Source: Bacillus pseudomycoides (GTDB taxonomy: Bacteria > Bacillota > Bacilli > Bacillales > Bacillaceae_G). From it: a DNA stretch of 51,166 nt. The position numbers and the translations under genes are program-made. Of this stretch, positions 8,446-17,918 are shown in pieces (within the stretch, counting starts at the first letter, position 1; the number at the start of each line of letters is the position of its first letter). Location: contig NZ_NUQE01000006.1 of assembly GCF_002582035.1 (NCBI RefSeq), forward strand, positions 17,537 through 68,702, in the 5' to 3' direction. Under the pieces are notes generated by a model. It searched no databases and was not told the DNA's origin. It saw only the letters and a list, made by a program, of their open reading frames with translations.

Positions 8446-8634
8446 TGGAAAACTTTATCCACAAAAAACTGGAATTGTGTATAAATTCTAATATCTTTTT
8501 GATAAAAGAAGAATTTACTCACAGTTATCTTGTTTATTTTGTGGATAAATTCGCTGAAAATTGTGGATATTGTGGATAGTTTTGTTAATATTTAAAGTTT
8601 ACTGCATATTGAAAGCGGATTCTTTTGTGGATAA
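8444..8634. promoter_or_regulatory. cluster of DnaA-box-like 9-mers
   Basis: Against the consensus TTATCCACA (complement TGTGGATAA) there are three exact boxes: 8455-8463 (+), 8540-8548 (-) and 8626-8634 (-). Four boxes have one mismatch: 8444-8452, 8476-8484, 8562-8570 and 8571-8579, all (-). That makes seven boxes in 191 bp of AT-rich, gene-free DNA. This is the look of a DnaA-binding or titration locus. The last box overlaps the left edge of a bcr1 copy. Confidence 0.65.
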
Positions 8635-8735
8635 AGTGAAACTTCCATCAGTAGAGGGACTTTATCCCCACCTATCTTCTTCGATTTTCTTGAACCTTGA
8701 GGTGGCGGTCTTACTGCCTGTTAGAGCGGGATAAA
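8631..8735 (+). repeat. bcr1 repeat with internal deletion
   Basis: This 105-bp copy runs from ATAAAGTGAAACTTCC to GCGGGATAAA and lacks most of hairpin 1 and the central spacer. Both flanks are ATAAA. A degenerate second start (ATAAAATGATACTTCC) follows directly and extends to about 8800, suggesting a decayed tandem copy. Confidence 0.75.
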
Positions 8736-8855
8736 ATGATACTTCCGTTCAGGGAACTCTCTTCTTCTAAATCATTACCTATGTCAATCAAATTCTTACA
8801 GACGATTCCTCATCTTGCTATTTCTATCTTCACTATCCATTTAAACGAAGTAACG

Positions 8856-8892
8856 AAAAAAACCTCCTTCTACTCAGATAGAAAAGAGGTTC
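8856..8892 (-). terminator. terminator of ugtP
   Basis: On the minus strand AACCTC plus TTTTCTA pairs with TAGAA plus GGAGGTT and runs into seven Ts. Confidence 0.8.
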
Positions 8893-8897
8893 TTATA

Positions 8898-10061
8898 TTA
8901 AGTAAAAGACTGTATTAAGGCCGGTGGATGTACTGGTGAATGTACTCGCACATGATTTTCTTCTAAAATAGAATCTACAATATGAAACGCTGGTTCCGGA
9001 CGATAAATGCGTTTCATCGCTTCTTTCATTTGCAATAACTTCATATCATCTTGCAATAATTCTTTCGTTTTCTGAAAGATCTCATTATCTTCGCGAATAA
9101 CAACTGCTGCACCTTGTTTTTCAAAATACTTCGCATTTTCATTTTCTTGCCCTGGTACTGGTTTATATAAAACGACAGGTACTTGCAAAGCCGCTGCTTC
9201 ACTTAATGTAATTCCTCCTGGTTTTGTGATCATACAAGAAGTAATACGGAACAGCTCGTCAATATTCTCTACATAACCGAATACTTTTAATGCATCTGGA
9301 TTGCTTTCTTGTAATGGTAGCAAATCCTCTTGCAATACTTTATTTTTCCCGCAAACTACGGCTACCTGCAGATTAGGAATTGACATAAAGGATTGGCATA
9401 ACTCTTTTACACTTCCTAATACTCCATGCGCTCCTGCTACAATAAGTAAAATCTTTTTATCTCGGGACAAATTATACTTGTCATACAATGTTTCTACATT
9501 GATGATCGCTTCAAAATTTTTACGAATCGGAATCCCTGTTGCTACAATTTGCTCAGCCGGTACTCCTGCCTGTATCATAATGTCCTTCACATAATCTGTT
9601 GCAACAAAATAACGATCCACTTCTCGGTGAATCCATATTTTATGCAAACAAAAATCAGTAACTACATTATAAACGGGAATAGAAATACCTGTTTGTTTTT
9701 TCAACTCTGGCACTGCAATGATTGGGAATGTATTAATAACAATATCGGGTTTTTCAGTATGCAATAGCGCTATTAGACGTTTTCGACCAAAATTAGCATA
9801 CCATGATGCAATTTTTTTATCGTAAATTTTCTCAACGCCATAATAAAATAAGCGGTATAGCTCTTTCCCAATTGTATAGCTTTTTAAATATAAATATTTT
9901 GTAATGTCTGTTATGACAGGGTGCGATTCACTAAAAAGATCACATACGATTACATCCTCAAGTCCTCTTTGACGAAATGCTTGTTCTAATGTTTTTGCCA
10001 CTTGTACATGACCGTTACCGTAATGTGCTGTTAATATTAAAACCTTGGGGTTTTTTATCAA
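8898..10061 (-). CDS. ugtP: diacylglycerol glucosyltransferase UgtP
   Basis: UgtP transfers glucose from UDP-glucose to diacylglycerol, making mono- and diglucosyldiacylglycerol, the membrane anchor of lipoteichoic acid; in B. subtilis it also links nutrient status to cell size. The 387-aa protein has the MGDG-synthase-like N-domain ([17 protein letters not shown]) and a GT28-type C-domain with the donor-binding segment [13 protein letters not shown] near residue 280. The start is TTG at 10061 behind AGGAGTGG. A sigma-A promoter lies about 180 bp upstream, giving a long leader. Confidence 0.95.
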   Translation of the reverse strand: MIKNPKVLILTAHYGNGHVQVAKTLEQAFRQRGLEDVIVCDLFSESHPVITDITKYLYLKSYTIGKELYRLFYYGVEKIYDKKIASWYANFGRKRLIALLHTEKPDIVINTFPIIAVPELKKQTGISIPVYNVVTDFCLHKIWIHREVDRYFVATDYVKDIMIQAGVPAEQIVATGIPIRKNFEAIINVETLYDKYNLSRDKKILLIVAGAHGVLGSVKELCQSFMSIPNLQVAVVCGKNKVLQEDLLPLQESNPDALKVFGYVENIDELFRITSCMITKPGGITLSEAAALQVPVVLYKPVPGQENENAKYFEKQGAAVVIREDNEIFQKTKELLQDDMKLLQMKEAMKRIYRPEPAFHIVDSILEENHVRVHSPVHPPALIQSFT

Positions 10062-10232
10062 ACAAATCCACTCCTAGCTTTTTCGGTCTTTCATATTGTC
10101 TCTGTCACAATATAAAAAACAATTTCCTTATAATTTTGCATGTTTGAACTCCAACAAATTTTCGTTGGATGTGTACCTGTCGTGGATATGCAAAGCATAT
10201 GTTATTGACCCCTTAATCCCATCTGCTCATAT
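10062..10232 (-). promoter_or_regulatory. structured 5' leader of ugtP
   Basis: This leader of about 170 nt has three small inverted repeats: ATATGC/GCATAT near 10196-10210, TCCAAC/GTTGGA near 10153-10171, and ATATTGT/ACAATAT near 10094-10114, the last some 30 nt before the ribosome site. None is followed by a T-run, so no obvious terminator. I recognise no riboswitch class. Confidence 0.4.
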
Positions 10233-10238
10233 CTTAAC

Positions 10239-10267
10239 ATTATACTTTCCTATAACTGCTTTCGCAA
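10239..10267 (-). promoter_or_regulatory. sigma-A promoter of ugtP
   Basis: Read on the minus strand: TTGCGA, 17-nt spacer, TATAAT. The -10 is exact; the -35 matches at four of six positions. The remaining gap up to 10454 shows nothing else I can name. Confidence 0.6.
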
Positions 10268-10454
10268 TAACTTGACTTTTATCTATACTCAATGATACGC
10301 ATTACATTATTTCTTAATTCTTTCTATTGTTTCGTTTTCCCTTTACATTTTTGTAAATTTATCCATATCGTTTCTTTACAAAAATAGACATTGTGTAATC
10401 ATAGTATACTCCTTTCCTTATGTTTGCTCTACTATTTGTCAGCAGAAAGCAAAA

Positions 10455-10478
10455 AGCCTAATCCACAATTGGATTAGA
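10455..10478 (-). terminator. terminator of pflA
   Basis: CTAATCC and GGATTAG pair around a 6-nt loop and are followed by GCTTTTTGC on the minus strand; the stem includes part of the stop codon. Confidence 0.75.
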
Positions 10479-11205
10479 CTGCTGCTAAAATATTCTTGGC
10501 TTTTTGAATGCTTTCTTCCGTTGGAGGCTCTATTCCTACAAGAGGATATTTATGCCCTAATGCCTCCCATTTGTAAACGCCTAACTTATGATACGGTAAG
10601 ACTTCTACCTTTTGCACATTATCGAGACTTCGAATAAAGGCTGCCAAATTTTCTAAGTCCTCTGTACCATCTGTAATTCCAGGTACAAGTACATGACGCA
10701 CCCAAATTGATTTCTTTCGATCTGATAAATAACGAGCAAATTGTAAAATATGTTCGTTCGGTTTTCCTGTTAATTTGCGGTGTTTCTTTGAATCAATATG
10801 TTTCAGGTCAAGTAATACCAAATCTGTATATTCCATCAAAATGTCTAGTTTTCTTTGGAATTCTTCATCTTCAGAATAGCACCCTCCTGAAGAATCAATT
10901 GTTGTATGAATGCCGATCTCTTTACATTTCTTAAACAACTCAATCAAAAAGTCTAACTGCAATAGTGGCTCACCACCACTTACTGTAATACCACCGCCAG
11001 AAGCTTCAATAAAAGGAAGGTAACATGTAACATCCTGCATCACTTCTTCAACTGTTATTTCTTTCCCTTTACCAATCTCCCATGTATCCGCATTATGACA
11101 ATATTGACAGCGTAATAAGCATCCTTGTGTAAATATGACATAACGAATTCCTGGGCCATCGACAGTACCACAAGACTCAACAGAATGAACTCTTCCTTTT
11201 ACCAT
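10474..11205 (-). CDS. pflA: pyruvate formate-lyase activating enzyme
   Basis: This radical-SAM enzyme installs the glycyl radical on PflB under anaerobiosis. The 243-aa sequence shows the SAM cluster motif C-x3-C-x2-C in [15 protein letters not shown] (near residue 30), the SGGEP motif ([10 protein letters not shown]) and GVYKWEALG near the C-terminus. Length is typical. It lies 66 bp downstream of pflB on the same strand, separated by a hairpin with a poor T-run, so the two form an operon. Confidence 0.96.
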   Translation of the reverse strand: MVKGRVHSVESCGTVDGPGIRYVIFTQGCLLRCQYCHNADTWEIGKGKEITVEEVMQDVTCYLPFIEASGGGITVSGGEPLLQLDFLIELFKKCKEIGIHTTIDSSGGCYSEDEEFQRKLDILMEYTDLVLLDLKHIDSKKHRKLTGKPNEHILQFARYLSDRKKSIWVRHVLVPGITDGTEDLENLAAFIRSLDNVQKVEVLPYHKLGVYKWEALGHKYPLVGIEPPTEESIQKAKNILAAV

Positions 11206-11233
11206 GTTACTTCCTCCTCTATTAAAACAGCTC

Positions 11234-11260
11234 CCCTCTGTCTTTATGAAAAACAGAGGG
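11234..11260 (-). terminator. intercistronic hairpin between pflB and pflA
   Basis: CCCTCTGT and ACAGAGGG pair around an 11-nt loop. On the minus strand it is followed by GGAGCTGTTTT, so it is at best a weak terminator and more likely sets relative expression or RNA stability. Confidence 0.5.
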
Positions 11261-11271
11261 AAACTTTTTAC

Positions 11272-13521
11272 TTACATGCTTTCGTGCATTGTACGGTTAA
11301 TAACGTCAATTTGTTGTTCACGAGTTAATTTAATGAAGTTAACCGCATAACCAGATACACGAATTGTTAATTGTGGATATTTTTCAGGATGTTCCATTGC
11401 ATCCATTAATGTTTCACGGTTAAATACGTTAATATTTAAGTGATGTCCTTCTTTTACTGCATATCCATCAAGCATAGACACTAAGTTGCGAACTTGTACA
11501 TCCTCTTCTTTACCAAGTGCTTTTGGAATAATTGAGAATGTATTAGAAATACCATCTTGTGCATCTTCATATGGTAATTTCGCAACAGATAATAATGATG
11601 CTAGTGCCCCTTTTGTATCACGACCGTGCATTGGGTTTGCACCTGGTGCAAATGGTTCTCCAGTACGACGACCATCTGGAGTATTGCCAGTTTTCTTACC
11701 GTATACAACGTTAGATGTAATTGTTAAGATTGACATTGTATGAACAGAATTACGGTATGTTTTATGTTTACGAAGTTTGTTCATAAATGTTTTTACAAGA
11801 TTGACTGCAATTTCATCTACACGATCATCATTGTTACCGTATTTAGGGAAGTCTCCTTCAATTTCAAAGTCAACTGCGATACCATTTTCATCACGGATTG
11901 GTTTTACTTTTGCATATTTAATTGCACTTAAAGAGTCAGCTACTACAGATAATCCAGCAATACCTGTTGCCATTGTACGAAGAATCTCTGTATCATGAAG
12001 TGCCATTTCAATGCGTTCATAGCTATATTTATCATGCATATAGTGAATTACATTTAATGTATTTAAATATAAACCTGCTAGCCATTCCATTGTCATATCA
12101 AATTTACGCATAACTTCTTCGTAATCTAATACTTCAGAAGTGATAGGTGCAAATTCAGGTCCAATTTGTTCTTTTGATTTTTCATCTTTACCGCCATTAA
12201 TTGCATATAATAGTGTCTTAGCTAAGTTTGCACGAGCTCCGAAGAACTGCATTTGCTTACCAATTTTCATTGCAGACACACAACAAGCAATACCGTAATC
12301 ATCGCCATACTCTGGGCGCATAATGTCATCATTTTCATATTGAATTGCAGATGTTTTGATAGACATTTTCGCACAGTAGTTTTTAAAGTTCTGTGGTAAT
12401 TGTTTAGACCAAAGAACTGTTAAGTTTGGCTCTGGAGCTGGTCCTAAGTTGTCTAATGTATGCAAGAAACGGAATGAGTTTTTCGTTACTAATGGACGAC
12501 CATCAAGTGCAATACCACCGATAGATTCTGTTACCCAAGTTGGATCACCAGAGAATAATTCATTATAATCAGGTGTTCTTGCAAATTTCACAAGACGTAA
12601 TTTCATAATGAAGTGGTCAACAATTTCTTGTGCCGCTTCTTCTGTTAATGTACCGTTTTCTAAATCTCTTTCAATGAAGATATCTAAGAAAGTAGACGTA
12701 CGGCCAAGACTCATTGCTGCACCGTTTTGCTCTTTAATTGCTGCAAGGTAACCGAAATATAACCACTGGAATGCTTCTTGTGCATTTGTTGCTGGCTTAG
12801 AAATATCAAAACCATGAGAAGCTGCCATTTGTTTTAATTCTTGAAGGGCACGAATTTGCTCAGATAATTCTTCGCGTAAACGCATTGTATCTTCGCTCAT
12901 TACACCGCCAGTTAAATTCAAATCTACTTTTTTCGCTTCAATTAAACGATCTACTCCGTATAATGCTACGCGGCGATAGTCACCAATGATACGACCACGA
13001 CCGTATGCATCTGGAAGCCCCGTAATAACACCCGATTTACGAGCTGCTCTCATTTCTGGAGTATAAGCATCGAATACACCTTGGTTATGCGTTTTACGCC
13101 AGTCTCTGAAAATACGGCTTAGTTCTTTGTCCATTTCATATCCATAAGATTCACACGCTTGCTCTGCCATACGAACACCACCGAATGGTTGTAATGAGCG
13201 CTTAAATGGTTTGTCAGTTTGAACACCGACTACTTTTTCAATATCTTTATTTAAATATCCTGGACCATGTGATGTAATAGAAGAAACAATTTTAGTATCC
13301 ATGTCAAGGACTCCGCCATTGTCACGTTCTTGTTTTGTTAAATCCATTACTTGATCCCAAAGTTGTTTCGTCGCTTCTGTTGCTCCAGCTAAGAAGGATT
13401 CATCCCCTTGGTAAACGTTTATATTATTTAAAATGAAATCGCGAACATCAATCTCTGCTTTCCACTTGTCACCTTTAAAGCTTTCCCATGCGTTTTTTAC
13501 AGTTTCTAATACTTGAGTCAT
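11272..13521 (-). CDS. pflB: formate C-acetyltransferase (pyruvate formate-lyase)
   Basis: PflB converts pyruvate and CoA to acetyl-CoA and formate in fermentation. The 749-aa protein carries the adjacent active-site cysteines ([10 protein letters not shown], near residue 415) and the C-terminal glycyl-radical loop RVSGYAVNF. Length agrees with family members. I chose the ATG at 13521 (MTQVLETV) behind GGAGGAGA rather than the extended ORF. It sits with pflA in an operon. Upstream direct repeats of TTGTGA type suggest redox regulation. Confidence 0.97.
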   Translation of the reverse strand: MTQVLETVKNAWESFKGDKWKAEIDVRDFILNNINVYQGDESFLAGATEATKQLWDQVMDLTKQERDNGGVLDMDTKIVSSITSHGPGYLNKDIEKVVGVQTDKPFKRSLQPFGGVRMAEQACESYGYEMDKELSRIFRDWRKTHNQGVFDAYTPEMRAARKSGVITGLPDAYGRGRIIGDYRRVALYGVDRLIEAKKVDLNLTGGVMSEDTMRLREELSEQIRALQELKQMAASHGFDISKPATNAQEAFQWLYFGYLAAIKEQNGAAMSLGRTSTFLDIFIERDLENGTLTEEAAQEIVDHFIMKLRLVKFARTPDYNELFSGDPTWVTESIGGIALDGRPLVTKNSFRFLHTLDNLGPAPEPNLTVLWSKQLPQNFKNYCAKMSIKTSAIQYENDDIMRPEYGDDYGIACCVSAMKIGKQMQFFGARANLAKTLLYAINGGKDEKSKEQIGPEFAPITSEVLDYEEVMRKFDMTMEWLAGLYLNTLNVIHYMHDKYSYERIEMALHDTEILRTMATGIAGLSVVADSLSAIKYAKVKPIRDENGIAVDFEIEGDFPKYGNNDDRVDEIAVNLVKTFMNKLRKHKTYRNSVHTMSILTITSNVVYGKKTGNTPDGRRTGEPFAPGANPMHGRDTKGALASLLSVAKLPYEDAQDGISNTFSIIPKALGKEEDVQVRNLVSMLDGYAVKEGHHLNINVFNRETLMDAMEHPEKYPQLTIRVSGYAVNFIKLTREQQIDVINRTMHESM

Positions 13522-13620
13522 CCTAATCTCCTCCATTTTTGATTAGTACAGGACTAAGATTTTTTATATAACAGCTTATGTGTTTAGCATACTACTTTTT
13601 TAAAAAAACGAACGTTTAAG

Positions 13621-13641
13621 TTGTGACATGTTTGTGAAACA
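13621..13641. promoter_or_regulatory. direct repeat of TTGTGA upstream of pflB
   Basis: TTGTGACATG followed by TTTGTGAAAC gives two TTGTGA-type half sites about one helical turn apart in the same orientation, about 100 bp before the pflB start. ResD binds TTTGTGAAT-like direct repeats; Rex and Fnr would need inverted half sites, which are not seen. The rest of 13537-13826 shows no gene. Confidence 0.4.
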
Positions 13642-13826
13642 ATGAGCAAACTCCTATAACCATAGTAAAAACGCTACTTAATTCTTTATTAAATTAACCT
13701 CCTTTTAATAATTTCATTTTTTTGGTATTCTAATTAAGGAATCCTTTTCTGCAGTATAAGAGTTGTATCCATTTAAACTGTAATACTCTTCCTCCCTATT
13801 CTGTTATAATTTTTTTAAAACAGAAT

Positions 13827-13860
13827 AAAAAAAGGTGTGCCTGTTCTGGCACACCTTTTT
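13827..13860 (-). terminator. terminator of the glycosyltransferase operon
   Basis: GGTGTGCC and GGCACACC pair around a 6-nt loop, with A- and T-runs outside; it directly follows the stop at 13860. Confidence 0.85.
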
Positions 13861-15419
13861 CATTCTATGTCCCTCTTACGTCCTCCATCATGAAAGGCAC
13901 CTCGAATACCTAGTTCTTCTATCACACATGACATACCCTCTGTATGATCCCCAATAATTCGAAGTACAGCTGGGGCATGCCCATCTACTGAAAAATGTTC
14001 ACTCGGCCGAATTCGATTCATTTGATCTACATCCACACGATGAACACAAGAGATTGAAAATCCAGCTAATATCGCCTTCACCTGTGTCACACATGGAGAT
14101 AATAAAGCATCAAATCCGATATATTCTAAACAAACCTTGCTAAACGCATTCGGTACAGCCACCAGCGAACCCACACCTAAAACTTTTCGCTTAAAGGCCA
14201 AATTTAAAGCATATTTTAGTGCCGTAACAAGATGTAACGGTGCTCGTAAATCTAAAGAATAATTTAAATCATTCAAGGCCACGTCTTGTCCGCCCGCGAT
14301 CGCTTGTGCAAAAGGATATAAATCCTTTGCAGATATTGCGAAATCCCCATCAATAAATAGTAAAATATCTCCTTTAGCCATTTGAGCCCCTATAGAACGT
14401 CCGACATCATTTCCAAGCGGTTCTTCATAAATAATAGTTGTAGCTCCACATTGCTTTGCGATTGTTGCTGTTTGATCAGTTGATCCATTAACAACGACGA
14501 TAATTTCAAGTGGCTCAATTTTACGTGCTTCTTGAATAACTAATGCAATCGTCATTTCTTCGTTTTGAACAGGAATAATAATGGAAAGTTGTTTACCACT
14601 ATATAAATTAGATTGAACACCCCAGCCATTATAATATGGAGGCATTGCTTGATCACCAAGTTCACGAAGGGCTAGTACGATATCTCTTCTCCTGTTTCCC
14701 TTCCTATACGCGCCTCGATTATCATAGTTATCTAACCATTCACCTAATGCTTCTATATGATCTCCTATCATTCGTTGCTCTGCGTGTGCAAGGTTATTCC
14801 CATCTGCTCCATGCTCAGCTGGGCGAAACTTATTCGGAGTAATTACATCAATTGAACAATGACGCTGTATTCGCCATCCTTGTGTCGTTAAACGAACGTG
14901 TGCAACAATCGGATTACATAAGGCATCATAACCAATGCTTTCTATCGCTTCCTTCGTTATAGCATGTGGTACTGATAAAATAGAATCAATTTGTAAGTCA
15001 GCTCGATCCACTATATCATTCAAAATCTGTCGCCATACTGTAATAGAATGCGGACACTGTTTTTTCTTAAATAAAGCGTCGAAATTATTTAAAATCATAT
15101 CTGCTTGTCCATGTAAAATTGGATTAAGAAAAAAATGAAGGTTAGGCGAAGGAATAGGAAAATCACCGTCTAAAAATAATAATACTTCTCCCTTTGCACA
15201 CTTGGCACCAATTGCACGACCAACGTCATTCCCAAGCTCTTCCTCACTACTTATCACTATACAACCAAGCTCTTTTGCAATTTGTTCCAAATCATCTGTA
15301 CATCCATTCGCAACAACAATAACTTCAAGCGGATGCAGTTCTCTCGCGGACAGAATCACTTCTCGAATAGAATCAGCTTCATTATAGACAGGAACAATTA
15401 TAGATAAAGACTTAACCAT
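13860..15419 (-). CDS. tandem-duplicated family 2 glycosyltransferase
   Basis: This 519-aa protein is made of two homologous GT2 units. Each begins LSIIVPVYNEA or LSIIIPVQNEE, has a DxD-type acidic motif (LFLDGDF and LFIDGDF) and ends with RPAEH or RPSEH followed by RMIGDHIE or RIIGDHTE and RGA...RRDI or RKRDI. The donor and acceptor sugars are unknown; a cell-surface glycan is likely. The ATG at 15419 overlaps the upstream gene by 8 bp, implying coupling; the longer ORF from 15467 has no ribosome site. Confidence 0.85.
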   Translation of the reverse strand: MVKSLSIIVPVYNEADSIREVILSARELHPLEVIVVANGCTDDLEQIAKELGCIVISSEEELGNDVGRAIGAKCAKGEVLLFLDGDFPIPSPNLHFFLNPILHGQADMILNNFDALFKKKQCPHSITVWRQILNDIVDRADLQIDSILSVPHAITKEAIESIGYDALCNPIVAHVRLTTQGWRIQRHCSIDVITPNKFRPAEHGADGNNLAHAEQRMIGDHIEALGEWLDNYDNRGAYRKGNRRRDIVLALRELGDQAMPPYYNGWGVQSNLYSGKQLSIIIPVQNEEMTIALVIQEARKIEPLEIIVVVNGSTDQTATIAKQCGATTIIYEEPLGNDVGRSIGAQMAKGDILLFIDGDFAISAKDLYPFAQAIAGGQDVALNDLNYSLDLRAPLHLVTALKYALNLAFKRKVLGVGSLVAVPNAFSKVCLEYIGFDALLSPCVTQVKAILAGFSISCVHRVDVDQMNRIRPSEHFSVDGHAPAVLRIIGDHTEGMSCVIEELGIRGAFHDGGRKRDIE

Positions 15420-15603
15420 ACAATTCTTCACGAAACCATGTGATGGTTTTCTGTAATCCTTCTTCAAGTAACACTTTCGGTTGAAATTGTAGTGAAGTAG
15501 TTAACTTTGTTACGTTCGGACGTCGATGTGGAATTTCTTCAAATCCATCAGGATATACACGCTCAAATGGGAGATAAATAATTTGCGAAGAACTTTGAAT
15601 CAT
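15412..15603 (-). pseudogene. C-terminal fragment of an NAD-dependent sugar epimerase/decarboxylase
   Basis: A 63-aa ORF reads YPDGFEEIPHRRPNVTKL then LQFQPKVLLEEGLQKTITWF, the C-terminal substrate-domain end of UDP-sugar epimerases/UDP-glucuronate decarboxylases (usually over 300 aa). The Rossmann domain and the catalytic YxxxK are absent. The fragment has its own ribosome site (GAAAGGGG) and lies in an operon between the DUF2642-like gene and the glycosyltransferase. It may therefore be an expressed stub rather than random debris, but it cannot be an active epimerase. Confidence 0.75.
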
Positions 15604-15617
15604 ATTTTCCCCTTTCT

Positions 15618-16019
15618 CTATACCTCACGAATTGAAAGAATGCTTGTAAATGATAATAAGACAATTTTCCCAGTTGATTCTTGTAATGTTAAAAAGTCAT
15701 CTCCTACTTGCGAAATTACACCTGTTAAACTTCCAACCGTAACAGTAATTTCGACCTCTTTTCCTAACAGTTGTTCTTTGATCTCTTTAAATGGAGAAGC
15801 ATTACATTCTTTTAAAATAGAACAAATAATGTTTTGAAATTCCTTAGATTCAACGTATTCTGCAACACCTTTTTTTGTATAAATCTCTATATACCGCGCA
15901 AACCGCGGTGAAAATAATATTCCTTCCATGATAGGGATAAATTTCTCAGAAAAAAAGCAATCTAATTGTCTACCGACAACATGTTCAAGCTTATGCCAAT
16001 AACTTTTAAATAGAGACAC
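15618..16019 (-). CDS. DUF2642-like protein
   Basis: This 133-aa protein has a helical N-terminal region and a C-terminal small beta-barrel (KEVEITVTVGSLTGVISQV, then DDFLTLQE, then IVLLSFTSILSI), the look of DUF2642, which occurs in Bacillus spore-surface proteins. I place the start at GTG 16019, because AGGAGGGAAGG lies directly upstream; the longer ORF to 16118 has no ribosome site. It is the first gene of a three-gene operon with the epimerase stub and glycosyltransferase. A spore-surface role is inference. Confidence 0.65.
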   Translation of the reverse strand: MSLFKSYWHKLEHVVGRQLDCFFSEKFIPIMEGILFSPRFARYIEIYTKKGVAEYVESKEFQNIICSILKECNASPFKEIKEQLLGKEVEITVTVGSLTGVISQVGDDFLTLQESTGKIVLLSFTSILSIREV

Positions 16020-16179
16020 TATCCTTCCCTCCTGTATACAGTTTGTTGTATTGACAACTTGTTCACACTTACCAGCGTATACAGAAATAGCACTTTTGGT
16101 GCTAAATAAACTACACATTTTCTACAAAACAAATCACATACCTATACATGAAGTACACATACAATTGCCAACATAATAG

Positions 16180-16295
16180 AGTGGAACTAACCATCCGTGG
16201 GAAATTTTTTATCCCCACCTATCTTCTTCGTTTTCTCTGAACGTATTTACACTTCCAACAGCAAGAGGATTTATTATCCGCTAATATGCGGTTTA
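16180..16295 (+). repeat. degenerate bcr1 remnant in the pyk leader
   Basis: GTGGAACTAACCATCCGTGGG, then ATCCCCACCTATCTTC and finally CCGCTAATATGCGG are recognisable bcr1 blocks with deletions and a foreign insert. It sits directly before the pyk ribosome site, so it would be part of the pyk leader. Confidence 0.6.
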
Positions 16296-16313
16296 AAAAA
16301 GGAGGAATTTTAT

Positions 16314-17729
16314 ATGCGAAAAACAAAAATTGTTTGCACAATTGGACCTGCAAGTGACCAATACGAAACATTACTTTCTTTACTAGAGTCTGGAATGAAT
16401 GTGGCTCGGTTAAATTTTTCTCATGGAACACACGAAGAACATCAAGCACGTATAAATACGATACGAAAAGCCGCAGCGGCAGCTAAAAAAAATATTGCAC
16501 TCTTACAAGATATTAAAGGGCCTAAAATTCGAACCGATGAATTTGAAGGCGGGCAAGCAGAACTACTTGAAGGTACGAACGTTACCGTTTCAATGAAAAA
16601 AGTACTCGGAACATCTAAACAGTTTTCCGTCACATACGAAGGTCTATATGATGATGTAGAAGTAGGATCTCATCTCTTACTCGATGATGGATTATTAGAA
16701 CTAGAAGTAACAGAAAAAGCCAACGGAGCGTTACAAACAAAAGTTATTCATGGAGGAATAATTAAAGATCATAAAGGTGTAAACGTACCAAATGTAAAAA
16801 TCCGCCTACCTGGTATTACAGAAAAGGATAAAAAAGATATTCTTTTTGGAATAGAGCAACATGTTGATTACATCGCAATCTCCTTTGTACGTAAAGCTGC
16901 TGATGTTTTAGAAGTACGCGACATATTAGCAAAGCATGACGCCTCACATATTCGTGTCATCGCAAAAATTGAAAATCAAGAAGGAATTGATAATATAAAA
17001 GAGATTGTAGAAGTTGTGGATGGAATTATGGTTGCGCGCGGTGATATGGGCATTGAAATTCCAGCAGAATATGTACCAGTTATCCAAAAAGAATTAATTC
17101 ATACTTGTAATCTAGTCGGAAAACCAGTCATTACAGCAACACAAATGCTGGATTCTATGCAAAGAAATCCAAGACCAACAAGAGCAGAAGCTTCGGACGT
17201 AGCAAATGCAATCTTTGATGGCACAGATGCAATTATGCTTTCAGGAGAAACAGCTGCCGGTGAGTATCCAGTAGAATCCGTACAAATGATGGATAAAATC
17301 GCTCTGCAAGTAGAGGAGTCTTCTTTATTCCAAAATCAAAGACAACTGCTTCATGATAACCATAAACAAATAACAGAAACAATCGGTGCTGCTGCTGTCC
17401 AAGCAGCTTATTCCTTAGAAGCAAAGGCAATTTTAACACCAACCAAAAGTGGTTATACAGCACAGATGATTTCAAAATATCGTCCGCACACTCCTATTAT
17501 CGCAACAACATCTGAACAATCTGTTATGCAACAACTCGCGCTCGTATGGGGCGTACACCCATTTTTAACTGCACAAAAACAAACGACAGATGAAGTAATT
17601 GAACAAGCATTATGTAGCGCTAAGGAACAACAGCTGATCTCTACGCAAGATATTGTCATTGTAACAGCAGGTGTCCCTGTTAATGAACGTGGAACGACAA
17701 ATCTGATGAAAATCGAAGTTGTAAAATGA
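16314..17729 (+). CDS. pyk: pyruvate kinase, short form
   Basis: It converts phosphoenolpyruvate and ADP to pyruvate and ATP. The 471-aa sequence has the N-terminal KTKIVCTIGPAS, the active-site block IRVIAKIENQEG with the catalytic Lys, MVARGDMGIEIP and the signature DGTDAIMLSGETAAG. It lacks the C-terminal phosphohistidine (PEP-utiliser) extension of the ~585-aa Bacillus enzyme, so this is probably a second, paralogous isozyme. The start is ATG 16314 behind AAAGGAGGA; the in-frame extension to 16197 runs through a bcr1 remnant. Confidence 0.94.
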   Translation: MRKTKIVCTIGPASDQYETLLSLLESGMNVARLNFSHGTHEEHQARINTIRKAAAAAKKNIALLQDIKGPKIRTDEFEGGQAELLEGTNVTVSMKKVLGTSKQFSVTYEGLYDDVEVGSHLLLDDGLLELEVTEKANGALQTKVIHGGIIKDHKGVNVPNVKIRLPGITEKDKKDILFGIEQHVDYIAISFVRKAADVLEVRDILAKHDASHIRVIAKIENQEGIDNIKEIVEVVDGIMVARGDMGIEIPAEYVPVIQKELIHTCNLVGKPVITATQMLDSMQRNPRPTRAEASDVANAIFDGTDAIMLSGETAAGEYPVESVQMMDKIALQVEESSLFQNQRQLLHDNHKQITETIGAAAVQAAYSLEAKAILTPTKSGYTAQMISKYRPHTPIIATTSEQSVMQQLALVWGVHPFLTAQKQTTDEVIEQALCSAKEQQLISTQDIVIVTAGVPVNERGTTNLMKIEVVK

Positions 17730-17884
17730 GGTGAAACTTCCATTCGTGGGAGGGTTCTTCATCCCTAACTGCCGGAAACCTCTGACCAATTCAGACGTAT
17801 ACCAGCAGTTAGCTTCCACCTACCTTCTTTGCCTTTTCAGAATCTTGCGGTGGAAGTCTTATTGTCCAAATATAGTAGGATAAA
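17727..17884 (+). repeat. diverged bcr1 repeat starting at the pyk stop codon
   Basis: It begins at the pyk TGA (ATGAGGTGAAACTTCC) and ends AGTAGGATAAA. Hairpin arms are diverged (CTTCCACCT with GGTGGAAGT). The flanks differ: ATGAG left, ATAAA right. Confidence 0.7.
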
Positions 17885-17918
17885 AAAAGGCAGATGCACT
17901 ACGTCATCTGCCTTTTTT
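17885..17918. terminator. terminator shared by pyk and the DsbA-like gene
   Basis: GGCAGATG and CATCTGCC pair around an 8-nt loop, with runs of A and T on both sides. Confidence 0.85.

Noticed and set aside
13621-13641. Rex or Fnr site upstream of pflB
   Set aside because: The TTGTGA half sites are in direct, not inverted, orientation; kept only as a ResD-like direct repeat.
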